Source: Thalassia testudinum (taxonomy: Eukaryota; Streptophyta; Magnoliopsida; Alismatales; Hydrocharitaceae). From it: a stretch of 64,000 nucleotides of DNA. The stretch covers positions 96,326,001 through 96,390,000 of the forward strand of contig JAZHRO010000073.1 in NCBI GenBank assembly GCA_037157565.1. Direction: 5' to 3'. The position numbers were made by a program, and so were the translations under genes. Numbering within the stretch: the first letter of the stretch is position 1; each line of letters opens with the position of its first letter. The notes below the pieces were generated by a model. It was not told the origin of the DNA, did not search any database, and saw only the letters and a program-made list of their open reading frames with translations. Positions 20,903 through 32,542 of the stretch are shown here, in pieces.

Positions 20903-22984
20903 TGATGCGAAGAATCACGTGATTTGTAAAAGCAGGCTTTTAATGTCATAACACGCGAATTCGCATACGCTTTTAAATTTGTATCCTAGATAGAGGAGTA
21001 TTTAAGGTCGTCCAAGGAGGCAAAAATTGCAATTCAATTCTCTTGCTAAAAATAAATCTCAACTTTCTCTTTGGTATTTTAAATATATATATATATTTAG
21101 TGTTTTGAAATAATATGGGCAAAGTGTGAATTGTGACAAAAAAGTGCTAACACCTAAAATGCTAAGCTAAAACTTAAGACATTAAAATGTCCACTACCTA
21201 AGCTCACTCTAGGAAAGTGGAGGCCTAGAGTAATTAGGGAGTGGAAGTAGAACAAGCGCTAGAACAAAAGTAACAATTGCAATAGGAAATTAAAAAGAAT
21301 TCAATTTGATTAACTAGAATTTGTGTTCTTTTCAAAGACAAGTAAAGGAATGCTTCTAATAGAAATGAAAAAATATAAAAGCAATAAAAGAAACACAAAT
21401 CCTCTTGCAAAATTTGGTGAAGAAGGGAGTCTTCTTGCTCCAAGCCTAGTTGCTCCTTGGCTTGAAAAGAGGGCCTCCTTCTTCTCCTTCCTTGAGAGCT
21501 CCTCCAATGTGGATGCTACCACCTTCAATGCTCTCCTCCAAGGGTGGGCGTGCACCACCCTCAAATTCTCCTCCAAGGTGGCGTGGACCACCTTCAACAT
21601 CTCCTTCAGAGATCTTCCTTGCCTGGCTCCTCCTTTGGCTAGCGTGGGCTCTAGAGAGAAGGGAAGAGGGGAAGGCACCAAAGGGATAGAATATCCCCTT
21701 AATCTTCTTCTTCTTCTCTCTTGGGCGTGGGCACTAGGTAGAGTATGAGAGTGAATTTGCTAGCCAAGGATGGTTTGAATGGTGGTGGGTAGTGTAAGTC
21801 TTTTTGTAGGGTAGATGGGGGGTTAAGGCGACTCTTGAAATGGAGGGCCAAGATGGGAAGATGGAGGTGGTTAGTTGATCCTAGGGTTAAGGATGGTTGG
21901 CGCCACCTAAGGGGTGTAAGGGGGCTAGTTAGGGTTGGTCAAGGGGCACCTAAAAGTGGCACCAACCATGGAGAGGTTCCATGGGTTGGTGCCAACTTTG
22001 AGGCTTCTAGAAGGTGGGATTATGTGGATGGTGGAGATGGGTTTAAGGGGAGATGTGTGGTGGAGATGAAGGGGATTTTTGGAGGGAAAAGTGGAACCAA
22101 CAAGGGGTAGTTAGGGTGGTTCTGGCACCACTTTTTTGGTGCCTTTTTGGAGGTGGTGGGTAGGTTAGGTTGGCACCAAGTAGGGTTAGCTTATGTGGAG
22201 CTTAGGTGGAGCTAGTTGGTGGAGTTGTTAGGTAGGGTTTTTGGGTGGTACAAGTCAAGGAAGCTGAGGAATAATTAACTAAGCTAAGCTAACTTAGCTA
22301 ATGGTGGAGTAGAGGAGGAGGTGTTGGAGCTAGGGTTTGGAGGGAGGAGCTGGTTCTGAAGAATCCGGAGCTGAAGTGGAGCTGGCAGCTGCTGAAGAGG
22401 TCAACATGGGCCTACTCCAGCTGGCTTAGCTTGCTAGTTCTTTGCTAGATACTAAGCCAAGCTAAAGTGAGCTGGCTTTTGTTGAATGAGCTGAGGTGAG
22501 CTGGGTCAAGTGCTCCCTGGGAGGATTGAGCTGGTTGAGATAACTAAGGTAGCTTATCTCAGTTAGCTTGAGCTAAGCTAGGTCCCCAGGAGCTGGACTT
22601 GAGCTTCCTGAGCTAGGATGAGTTCTTCTTCAGCTGGCTGGAGTTGAGTGGAGCTGGATGTAGCTGGATCTGAGCTGGGGTGAACTCCAGTCTACTCAAC
22701 TGAGCTAGCTAGAGCTCCCTGTGGACTTGTGGGAGCTGAGATGAGGTAGATGCAACTAGGTTGAGCTGGATCTAAGCTGACTTGAGATAGGGTGAGCTAG
22801 GATGAACTCTCTTAAGCTGCCATTCAGTTGAGATTAGCTGAATGGAGCTAGGATGAGCTAACCATAGTCCAAGTGAGCTAGGTTCCGACTGTGGTGAGCT
22901 GGATTAAGCTGAGTACCAGTTAGTCTGAGCTCCTCCTTCACCATTTGCCTTCTTGAGTGCTAGGGTTTTAGGGATCTGTATATC
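20903..22984 (-). repeat. Ath4 3' LTR, main part (continues at 30983-31151)
   Basis: It matches 36299-38390. The TATA box of the 5' copy is changed here (minus strand TACAAAAA at 21801-21808). It contains a GAGCT-dense stretch (about 22160-22930). Ath5 is inserted at 22984 with target duplication ATATC. Confidence 0.9.
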
Positions 22985-24576
22985 TGAAAGAGTGATCTTC
23001 ATTTTCGTTGAAAACTTTAATATAAAATGATGTGTCGTTGCATTTAATTATGTGGTAGAAAATAGCTTTTCAAAACATTTAAATTCTCAAAACTAACCAT
23101 GAAGAGTTAGGTCACAGGGAGGAATTATCCTATTAAAAATGAGTAATAATGCATCAAGGAATTGGGAATATTAATAGAGGTGCATGCTAACTAGTGCTCT
23201 CATTTCCAGCATAAATTCTCAATATAGATAATTAATCAAGAAGATGAGTGCGCACATGCAAAATTACCATAATATAATATTCTAAATAATGACCTTGGTA
23301 ATAGCAAACAATGTTAATGTTAATCTCCTAACTAATGACACTAATATACTATAATCAATATCTCTTGTTGTATGTCATTCATATGAAGAAATCAATTATA
23401 TGTAATTCCAAATTAAGCAAGGGGTGTCCATGCAAATTTGCTGCAATATATTAATTTAGAAAATAAATGAATAGTAGTTTTGACAATGGCATTTTCCGTA
23501 ATTACTAATTGAGTGAAAAATAGAGGTTTTTGCCTCTCCCTTCTGTGCATGAGCGTGGGTCGATGGCTGATGGCGAGGTTGCTCATAGAGATGCGTCTCG
23601 ACGAGTGCTTCACAATGGAGGCAGCGGCATGTTGGGAGGAGGTCGGTGGCAGCCGACCGGCGGAGATGAACGACGGTGATGGAGAAGGTGCTGCTGCCGC
23701 GCATGCTACAGATGTGCGGAGACGCGAAGGCGTTAGCACGTGGGCGCTCTGCAGAGCGCGTAGGCGCACGTGGAGGTGTGACACTGCAGGTGCTGGGTGA
23801 AGCGGAGGTGAGGCGCCTGAACAGGCCTACGGTGATGGCTAGTGCTAGTGCATGAACGGGCGCCTGCAGGGCAGGCTGGAGATGGGCGAGCGGGCGTGAT
23901 GGCTTGAGCACCTGCAGCATTGGAGGGGAGTGCTGGTGGTGCTTGGCGTGCGGTGCCCGCGGGGAGCGCTAGGCACTAGAAGGTGGAGGCGCTTGCGCTG
24001 AAGAGGGTGGTGTGGTGCAGTGCTTGCGGGCACCTGTAGGGGCACAGGTGAGGCGAGGGCGGTGCTTGTAGGCTGCGGAGAGGCACTGTACGGGTGCGCA
24101 AGGTGGTTGTCCTAGAAGGAGGAAGTGCCTGTGGGCGCGGGTGGGGCGGTGTGGTGATGGCAGGTGCAGGCTTGGTGCACAGTGCACACGGGTTATGCTG
24201 TTCTGGATGATGATGATGCAGTTCCCCACAGGGGGGAAGATGGATCCCCCCAAAAGAGAAGCCCCCTTTGCTTTTCTACTTCTTCATGAATTATCTCCAC
24301 CTCCTCCCCCTTTTCACGGCTGCCATTATGTCTAAAAATAGCCTGTAAGTTGGGTTGGCCAGCCGTGAAGAGGGTTAGGCGGAGGAGCTTGGATTTAGCC
24401 CTAAAATAATAAAATAGAAAATAATTATTATATTTATAAAATGCAATAGCACATATGCAAACATAATTAATGTTGCATGCAATCATTTTATGATCTAATG
24501 TAGTTATTAACGAACATAAAATGTAAGTTTAAAGTTAACTTAGGTGTAACAGTAGTCCATTCAAATGGACTCATCA
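22985..24576 (-). repeat. Ath5 3' LTR
   Basis: It starts at 24576 (minus strand TGATGAGTCC) and ends at 22985. An 8-bp perfect hairpin lies at 24554-24571 and a G/C hairpin at 24231-24251. A possible TATA lies near 24429-24441 (minus strand TTTATAAATATAA). The middle (about 23560-24330) is strikingly GC- and CpG-rich. Confidence 0.9.
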
Positions 24577-26122
24577 AGTACCCCCATGCCTAAGTTTTGC
24601 TTGTCCCTAGCAAAAAGTGAAAAACAATGGAAGTAACCAGAAGGTTTCTTCTTTTCTTATTTCAAAAATTTAGAAATCCAGACAAATGTAACGTGATAGT
24701 AGCCTAGGTAACGGATCCAAGTGAAAAAGGCCAATTCGCATTGGAAGTTCGTACTTCACCCTTGGTAAATATTACTACCGGGATAGGCAACTACTTCCCT
24801 CGAGGATAAAGTAGAGGATAATCTGTAATTTGATCCCGATGTTTGGCTTAGGTAGGAGATATCGAGTTGAATGGATTTGTATTTGGTGGCACACACTCAT
24901 CTGGTGCTACATGTATTCTAGTACTACAGACTCTAGATCTTTAGACTATTAGACAAGTCAACTCAAAGAGAGGCTAAGCTGTGCTCTCTTGATGTTCCTG
25001 GGCACTCACTCTTTTCTTTCTTTTCTTTCTGAGATCATAAATCTTACCAGATTTAGTAATTGTACTCACTGTTTGGTGGCCTCACATGGCATCCACACTT
25101 CAATTAAAGTCCTAATAATTCTACAACTAGGTTAGAGTCCTCAACCAGTATTTGGGCGATCAGAAATACTAAAAGGTAGGTATGGGTCATATTTGGTGGA
25201 ATGTGATAGGTGTTCTGTTGCCTCAGAAACAATGTTACATTATAAACTTGGACCTTCTTTTTTATAATAAAACTATTTCTTCTTTTTCTTCTTTTCTTTT
25301 CTCTCTCTTTTTTTTTCTATAAATCAACATCATACGACACGGACTTTTATTTATGAGGCATTAATAGGGATGATGATGGTCAAGAGGATATTATGTGGCT
25401 TATTTGGTGGAAGTGCTATTCTCGCACCATGAAGGAATGGATAGGACAGGTGTATTTCTGACCTTTGACACTATTACCCTCCTTTAGCCAAGGACTCTAT
25501 GAAGGACAGTCGTAACCATCCACCATAGTTATAGCTTTATTAAGACTCAATCTCTGTGTATCTGCCTTATTTGGTGACTCTCAGGAATTTACTCAAAGTA
25601 CGCACACAGGAACAGAGAGTGAAAACTACGCCTAACTCTGAAGTATCATCATCTAATTATCCAAAACTTAAGAGTCCTTGTAGTAGACTTAGCGCACCAG
25701 TAATCTCTCTACTTTCTTCTCACAAATATGAGGTGGATCTACTAGAATATAGTATGCCTTACTCCCTATTAACTGTCCAAGAGTTCAGTAGACTACAAAT
25801 GCTTATTAGCTTTCCTCAAGGATCCATTACCAAGTCTACGTGCACATGAAGTAAATGTACTGGATTCTGAACTTAAGAAATAATTCAGGAAGAAAAGCCT
25901 CCCATGACAAAGGTATTTTGCTAGGGACTAAACCATTCAACTGAAGAATTTTTTTCTTTTTATGCTAACCTAAATGCATGAATACTTCCTAAAATGCAAA
26001 TCACTCCCCTATGCCTAAATCCTACAATGTCCCCATTGTAAAATTAAAACAGGAGGAGAAAGGAAAGAAATCACCTGATGACGGTGTTATTCAGACCGCT
26101 GGGTTGCCTCCCAACAAGCGCT
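24577..26122 (-). other. Ath5 3' untranslated region with two polypurine tracts
   Basis: The terminal tract next to the LTR (24577-24612; minus strand GGCATGGGGGTACT) is preceded by TGCTAGGGACAAGCA. An internal copy lies at 26003-26039 (ACAATGGGGACATTG, then AGGCATAGGGGAG). The conserved block TGGGAGGCAACCC lies at 26101-26113. The 1.4 kb between is T/C-rich on the plus strand near 25010-25320 and has no gene. Confidence 0.65.
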
Positions 26123-26324
26123 GCATTTTCTATCAGTAGCCAGACTTAGAAGGAACCTGTAAGTCTGGTTCCAAATAAAAAAAGTTATGCCCTAAAAATA
26201 TACATAACAGTGCGGGCCTAGAAAATAGGTAGCCACGGATGTTGGCAAGCTGATGATGCAACATAATACCAAATGCTCGCCAAAAGATATGAAAATGAAG
26301 AACCTCATTGGCTACCTTGGGAGG

Positions 26325-28118
26325 TCAAGGAATAAGAAACGGAATATGAAAAGGGACCTCCCAAAACGGAATAAGTGGAGGATAACAACGATCCTCCAGA
26401 GCAGGGGAGGTTTTAAAAGATATAAACATTATTAGTTCAAACCCTTCAATGGCGAGAGTAAAAGTACAAGCATCAATCCACACTCGCCATTCTACCCAAG
26501 GATGTACTGGCCTGATATGTTCTATAGAAACAATGTACATGAGCAGAGATCTGAGCCAAGGATCGGTTAGGGAGTATAAGGGTTGTTTGTAGTGTCGGAA
26601 GGTAATGGTTAAGTCCAATGAGGGCTTAGTTGGTGTTAGGTCTAATTCCAACAATGATTCAGATTGTGTATACTCCCTAACAGTTGTAGACAACTGCATA
26701 TTACCTTGCCTAGCATTAATGATCAGAGTCATATTTGAATCAAGGGTAGACTCCAAATTACAACTCTTTGATGGCAGGGTCAAAATGTGAGAACCATTAT
26801 CATTTAGATCCCCAGATTTGTTTGGTTCACTCAAATTTTTGTCGGGGTGTATATGTGATTCATTAAGTGTTGGATCAGTATCCTCAATTATTCCCAAAGG
26901 AGGATCAGTCTTAATGTTTTGAAGCAAGCCTATATTACTTAATTTGTTATTCTCCTCGGGGTATAAATCCTCGATTGACATGTTTTGTCCCCGAGAGTCT
27001 CCCATAGACTTCTCACTATTTTGTTTTTCCTCCTTTAATAGCAACTCCTGATTTGATGGGGAATGACTCTCAAAAGAAGGGAGGAATCTGGATTTAATCA
27101 TATTATTTCTATCCTCTGGAGGTAAATCCTCAAATGATAAATAATTCCCCTGTGGTTCACTTTAGATTTTCAGTCCAGGTTCCTCTTTTGGGGCATCCCC
27201 ATCCTCTAAAATAGACTCTTCATATCCCTGAGACCAAAATTGATCTAATTCATCCTCCATTCCGTTAGGGTCACCTTCATTGGGTGCATTTAAATCCTCA
27301 GGATACTGAATGGTAGGTGTTGATTCCCTAACTGGAGGGTCAAGAGTAGGCTCACTAAGGGTAAAATGAGATTCCACCAAATAATCAATAGGGGAAGTGA
27401 TAGGAATAATACAACCTTGACCCAGGTTGGTAGGGGTAAGGAGAATACTATCATTTGGGTCAAGGTCCTCAAAAGGTACCATCTTCCCTTGCTTTTGACT
27501 CCAATATAGTTCAGGTGGATAATCACTATGATCGTTGTCCTCTAGTGGCCGTGTCTCATTGGGAGAGTCTAACTGATAGTTACATAAAATTGGATCCCTA
27601 TTGTCATTAGGTTCCTCAGAATTATTTTCATGATCATGATAGTATGGGTAGGGATCAGGATTATTGGGAAGCGTGTAGCTAAGTTGTCTTATTTCTTCAT
27701 TTAAGTGTTGACCATTCCTCAACATCTCTCCCATTGATTCCATCATTTCCTTTTACTATTTTTGCATTTCTATCATAAAAGAGGAGAGGCTACTATTATC
27801 AGGTTGGGGAGGATAGTCAAATTCAGGCTCTGGTTGCCTAGGGGTATCGGTCCAACCTCGATACAGAAAATCATGAAGGGTGTGAGGGTTGGGTGTTTGC
27901 ATGGAAGTAGGGATTTCAGGGTTGGGAAATCCCGCTCCTAGGCTCTGCTCAAAAGTGGGAGTTATCAGGCCAGTACTCCCAGGATAAGAATAAGAATGAT
28001 CCCATGAATTATCAATGTACCCATCAAAGGATGGATACGCTCGAGGCATGGGATCCTGATTAAAAGATCAGAAGTATTGACTCTGATAATCTGACTGATA
28101 GGAGTAAGGGTGATCCAT
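26325..28118 (-). pseudogene. Ath5 long open frame, unknown protein (597 codons, 4 stops)
   Basis: I do not recognise the protein family. The frame starts at ATG 28118 (MDHPYSYQSDYQSQYF) and stays in one register to the stop at 26325. It is broken only by a TGA (28068-28070), adjacent TAG/TAA (27753-27758) and a TAA (27162-27164). The N-terminus is Tyr/Pro/Gln/Ser-rich. A short Met/Glu-rich helix (MMESMGEMLRNGQHLNEEI) begins at 27746. Then comes ELYWSQKQGKMVPFEDLD, shared in form with Ath6 and Ath7. The rest is acidic, Pro/Asn/Ser-rich and probably disordered. The C-terminus (about 26530-26325) is hydrophobic and Trp-rich. It occupies the gag-pol position between leader and 3' UTR. No CCHC, DTG, YxDD or integrase motif is visible. 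Confidence 0.7.
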
Positions 28119-29322
28119 TTCTTTGAGCAAAATAATTTTAACTCTCTTAGGATTTAGAAGAATTCAGAATACAAGCAGAAACTTCCTAGAGAGTTCTACT
28201 GCCAAAACAAACGCAAATTCAATGGGATCTGTTTTTAGTAGATTGTAGGTCTTAGAGTTAAATGTTTAGTTGGTGGCAAAACAAGTTTTGCAAAAAATTA
28301 CGCTTCCTAGGCCAACCTTCGCTGATGCCTATAACCTACTCGTAAGGGATGGAAGTCTCGAATCAAGCCCACACACGAGGAACTGAAGTAACTTAGTGGA
28401 TAGGCTTGTTGATTTTCGACTAACTTCCCTTGTGGTGCAAAAGAGGAGAGGTAGAAATTTATCTAGTGACCTTATGTGTGAGGTGCACAGTGTCTCAAGT
28501 GTGCAAGCATACGATCGTGTTTCAATTTTTGAAATTCCGCAAACAGGATCCTTTTGCACATAATTTTCAGTCACAGATTTTAAAGTCCAACCTCTTAACA
28601 GTCCCAATTTTTAAAGTGACCACTGAATTAATTTGATTCAAGCACTTTAGTGGTCTTAGATTTAGGTTCAATGCATATGCATGACAGGTAATTGATGCTT
28701 AAGAGAAGACGTACCTTACTCCAGCTTTCTTCGTGCAATGTATGCAATGCAATACAAATAAACTAGATGCTGCTCTTTCAGTCCTAGATGGTCGTCCTAC
28801 AGATATACAGCTTCTAGCAGGTAGTTTGAATTGTTTATTTATATATTATTTTTAATAATAAACAAACAGACCTAATCTAACTGAAATGCAGTTAAAACAA
28901 TGCAAATAATCCTATAATCAAAATAATTGGGAACACGCTCCCGAAAATATGCTCCCGTATACAAGAGTGATAAGAAATAAAGAAGCACTGAGAACACGTT
29001 CCAAAAATTCCCGACAAGGGTCCAAAAGATAGTAATTAAATTCTAATGTCTATCTAAACTACATCTAACTAAGATCTACTGACTAAATCAGAAATAGGCT
29101 CTTCCGTAAGCCTATGCTCGTGGGATCAAGGGCCATGTGCTCCTGTTGCTGGCCTCCAGGTGGCGTCAAGGTTCACCAAAAAGATTGTCTCCGCCGTGCG
29201 TGCCCGTTGCATTCGTCGCGTGTTTTTGCACAGAAGAAAATCCACAGTTAGTAATTCAGAAAAGCTTTCAAAATAGCATAAAAATAACATAAAATTCCCA
29301 AAAAATTAATAGCCATTTTTCC
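28119..29322 (-). other. Ath5 leader
   Basis: 1.2 kb between the primer site and the long frame. I see no gene. The frames around 28329-28636 are short and not conserved in the other elements. Confidence 0.6.
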
Positions 29323-29340
29323 TCCCCGGCAACGACACCA
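29323..29340 (-). other. Ath5 primer-binding site, tRNA-Asp
   Basis: The minus strand reads TGGTGTCGTTGCCGGGGA, two mismatches from the tRNA-Asp complement, 2 bases from the LTR end. Confidence 0.85.
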
Positions 29341-29342
29341 TT

Positions 29343-30977
29343 TGAAGGTGCGATCTTCATTTTCATTGAAAACTTTAATATAAAATGATGTGCCATTGTA
29401 TTTAATTGTGTGATAGAAAATTGCTTTTCAAAATAATTAAATTCTCAAAACTAACCACGAAGAGTTAGGTCGTCTCCACAGGGAGGAATTAGCTGATTAA
29501 AAATGAGTAATAATGCATTAAGGAATCGGGAATATTAATAGAGGTGCATGTTAACTAGTGCTCTCATTTCCAGCACAAATTCTCAATATAGATAATTAAT
29601 CAAGAAGATGAGGGCGCACATGTGAAATTACCATAATATAATATTCTAAGCAATGACCTTGGTAATAGCAAACAATGTTAATATTAATCTCCTAACTAAT
29701 GACACCAATGTACTATAATCAATATCTCTTGTTGTATGTCATTCATAAGAAGAAATCAATTATATGTAATTCCAAATTAAGCAAGGGGTGTCCATGCAAA
29801 TTTGCTGCAATATATTAATTCAGAAAATAATTGAATAGTAGTTTTGACAATGGCATTTTCCGTAATTACTAATTGAGGGAAAAATATAGGTTTTTGCCTT
29901 TCTCTTACGTGCATGAGCATGGGTCGATGGCTGATGGCAAGGTTGCACGTAGAGATGTGTCTCGACGAGTGCTTCACAATGGCGGCAGCGGCATGCTGCG
30001 AGGAGGTCGGTGGCGGCCGGCTGACGGAGATGAACGGCGGTGGTGGAGAAGCTGATGCTGCCGCGCGTGCTGCAGATGTGTGGAGACGGGAAGGCGTTGG
30101 CACGTGGGCGCTCTGCAGAGCGCGTAGGTGCACGTGGAGGTGCGGTGCTGCAGGCGCTGGGTGAAGTGGAGGTGAGGAACCTGAACAGGCCTACGATGAT
30201 GGTGGACGTGCAAGGTGGTTGCGCTGTGCTGGTGCGTGAATGGGCGCCTGTAGGGCAGGCTGGAGATGGGCAAGTGGGCTTGATGGCATGAGCGCCTGCA
30301 GCATTGGAGGGGAGCACTAGTGTTGCTTGGCGTGCAGTGCCTGTAGGGAGTACTAGGCACTGGAAGGAGGAAGCGCCTGCGCTGAAGCTGGTGCCTGGTG
30401 GCAAGGGCAGTGCGGTGCAGCGCTTGCAGGCGCTTGCAGGGGTGCCGGTGAGGCGAGGGCGGTGCTTGCAGGCTGCGGAGAGGCACTGTGCAGGTGCGCA
30501 AGGTGGTTGCACTGGAAGGAGGAAGTGCCTGCGGGCACGGGTGGGGCGGTGCGGTGATGGCAGGTGTAGGCTTGGTGCGCAGTGCATACGGGTTACGCGG
30601 TTCTGGATGATGATGATGCTATTCCCCTCAGGGGGGAAGATGGATCCCCCCAAAAGAGAAGCCCCCATTGCTTTTCTACTTCTTCGTGAGTTATCTCCAC
30701 CTCCTCCCCCCTTTTCACGGCTGCCATTATGTCTAAAAATATCCTATAAGTTGGGTTGGCCAGCCGTGAAGTGGGTTAGGCAGAGGAGCTTGGATTTATC
30801 CCTGAAATAATAAAATAGGAAATAATTATTATATTTATAAAATGCAATAACACATATGCAAACATAATTAATTATGTATGCAATCATTTTATGATCTAAT
30901 GTAGTTATTAACGAACATAAAATGTAATATTAAAGTTAACTTCAGTGTAACAATAGTCCATTCAAATGGACTCATCA
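29343..30977 (-). repeat. Ath5 5' LTR
   Basis: The counterpart of 22985-24576. The hairpins at 30955-30972 and 30631-30651 are identical to those in the 3' LTR. The box GTCGTCTCCACAGGGAGG lies at 29469-29486; the 3' LTR lacks several bases at this place. Confidence 0.9.
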
Positions 30978-30982
30978 ATATC

Positions 30983-31151
30983 TGTTCATCCCTAACACTC
31001 ACAAAAACACATTAAAACAACAAAAGAAAATGCAATGCATGCCTAACCTAGTTAATGCCTTAATGCAGCCCAAAAACCCGTTTGCGAAGTAAAATCCTAA
31101 GAGCTAGATTTGTTTTAATGCATAAGAATGATGATAAACTGTCATTTATCA
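30983..31151 (-). repeat. Ath4 3' LTR, 5' end fragment
   Basis: It continues the LTR interrupted at 22984 and matches 38391-38559. The terminal hairpin TGATAAA-N6-TTTATCA lies at 31132-31151. Confidence 0.9.
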
Positions 31152-32542
31152 CACCCCCATACTTATCTTTTGCTAGTCTCTTAGCAAAACTTCAATTTTT
31201 TCAGAAAATGGAATTTTTGGGAAATCTAATTTTTTTCGACTTTTGAGGAGAAAAAGATTAAGGGACCTTGGTTGATCTAAACATAGGAGGCATAGGATTT
31301 GTTAAGGATAAACATCGGGATTTATTTTTGGATCCAACCATTAGACAAAATGGGATCAATATATCCTCGAAAAAATTCACAAATTAACCCCTTGTTAATT
31401 CAGATGACTTGAAATTTTTGTTTTTAGGATTTTTTTGGCTCACGAATTTGATTCGCAACTTACACAGTCCTTTAAAATCTTGTCTCCGTGATTGTGAAAA
31501 GCCAACTTTTATAAGGGCGTGTTAATTTTTTTTTATTATTTTTTTAACTTTTTTTCCTCCCCCATTCTTATTTTTAGCTTAGTCTTATAACAGATGTGTC
31601 GGGATCATCATTCCCATTACCAATCCTCGAGGAGGCTTTGGCACCAATACTTCGGGATAACACTATCCATGACACCACCCAGGAGCTCACAACCCCAAAA
31701 CACAATGTGGTGTAAAGGGGCACTCCAAGCAAACTCAAGCTCTTGCTCCAACACTATAGGTAGAGCATCATGCAAGACACTTGAGCTACTAAAATGCGCT
31801 TTAATGCTCCACCTAAAGATATGAAATATAGATATGGAGTAGCACCGAGGCGGTAACATGTTGACATCGCATCCTCAAAGGAGTCATTTTCCTCCTTCTC
31901 GGTGGGAACTCAAACCAATGATCTGCTTTAGACTTTTACTAAGTCCAAACAAGGGAGTTTCTGATTTTTTTTTTAGTTGTCTTTAAGTGTTGGCCTGTGT
32001 GTGAAAATTGACACAAGAAGTTCCTCAAGACATGCAAGTTTTTGAATCAGAAACTAAGCCAAATACTTTCCATATTACAAAATAGGATCAAGTCACCTGA
32101 ACTATCATGAGTTCAGGTGGAGTTTTAGTGAAGGATATCTGATCTAGTCTAAAAATAGACTCTGAAATTCTAATGATCAAATCCGCATCCTCATCCCTAG
32201 TTTGTTAAAGATTAAATCCTATTGTACCAAAAGTGAGTTTTTCAACCTTAGTCCCGATTTCAAAATTTTTCCTCAAAAGGTTTTCAACATTTATATTTTT
32301 TTGGGTATGCAAGCAGGAAAATAAAATAACTAATGCAAAATGCATGTTTTCAAGTTTTGAAAAACCTAAATTGATCGTCAAATTTAAAAACACCCCCCCA
32401 TGCTTAAGATATGCAATGTCCTCATGCATTAGGAGGAAAAAGGGATCACCTTAATGAAGAGCGGTTGGATTTAGGATGGTCAAAAGCTGCAAAAAGAAAG
32501 GAAAAAAAAAAAGCAGGAAAAATGATGGGCTGCCTCCCATCC
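31152..32542 (-). other. Ath4 3' untranslated region
   Basis: The terminal tract next to the LTR is at 31152-31186 (minus strand GTATGGGGGTG, with TGCTAAGAGACTAGCA upstream). An internal tract lies at 32391-32428 (GAGGACATTGCA, then GCATGGGGGGG). The block at 32527-32542 reads GGATGGGAGGCAGCCC. Sequence at 31600-31910 resembles the Ath7 3' region near 58880-59180. No gene is seen. Confidence 0.6.

Larger units (their letters stand above)
22985..30977 (-). mobile_element. Ath5, complete non-autonomous Athila-type element
   Basis: The 5' LTR is 30977-29343 (1635 bp), the primer site 29340-29323, the interior 29322-24577, and the 3' LTR 24576-22985 (1592 bp). ATATC lies at 22980-22984 and 30978-30982. 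The interior encodes one long degraded frame (28118-26325) with no recognisable retroviral domain. It is the only LTR element of its type wholly inside the window. It sits in the Ath4 3' LTR and is therefore younger than Ath4. Confidence 0.92.

Noticed and set aside
21323..21748. 141-codon plus-strand frame, repeated at 36728-37153
   Set aside because: It is antisense to the LTR transcript and overlaps the sense-strand 123-codon frame. Its duplication is simply that of the LTRs.
25556..25849. 97-codon plus-strand frame with Ser/Leu-rich product
   Set aside because: It is antisense within the Ath5 3' untranslated region, has no domain, and no equivalent exists in Ath4, Ath6 or Ath7.
29820..30668. 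282-codon open frame on the sense strand of the Ath5 5' LTR
   Set aside because: It lies in the GC-rich LTR block where stops are rare, its composition is Pro/Ser/Ala/His-rich without domains, and the same frame is broken in the 3' LTR (23456-24253). It is most likely chance.
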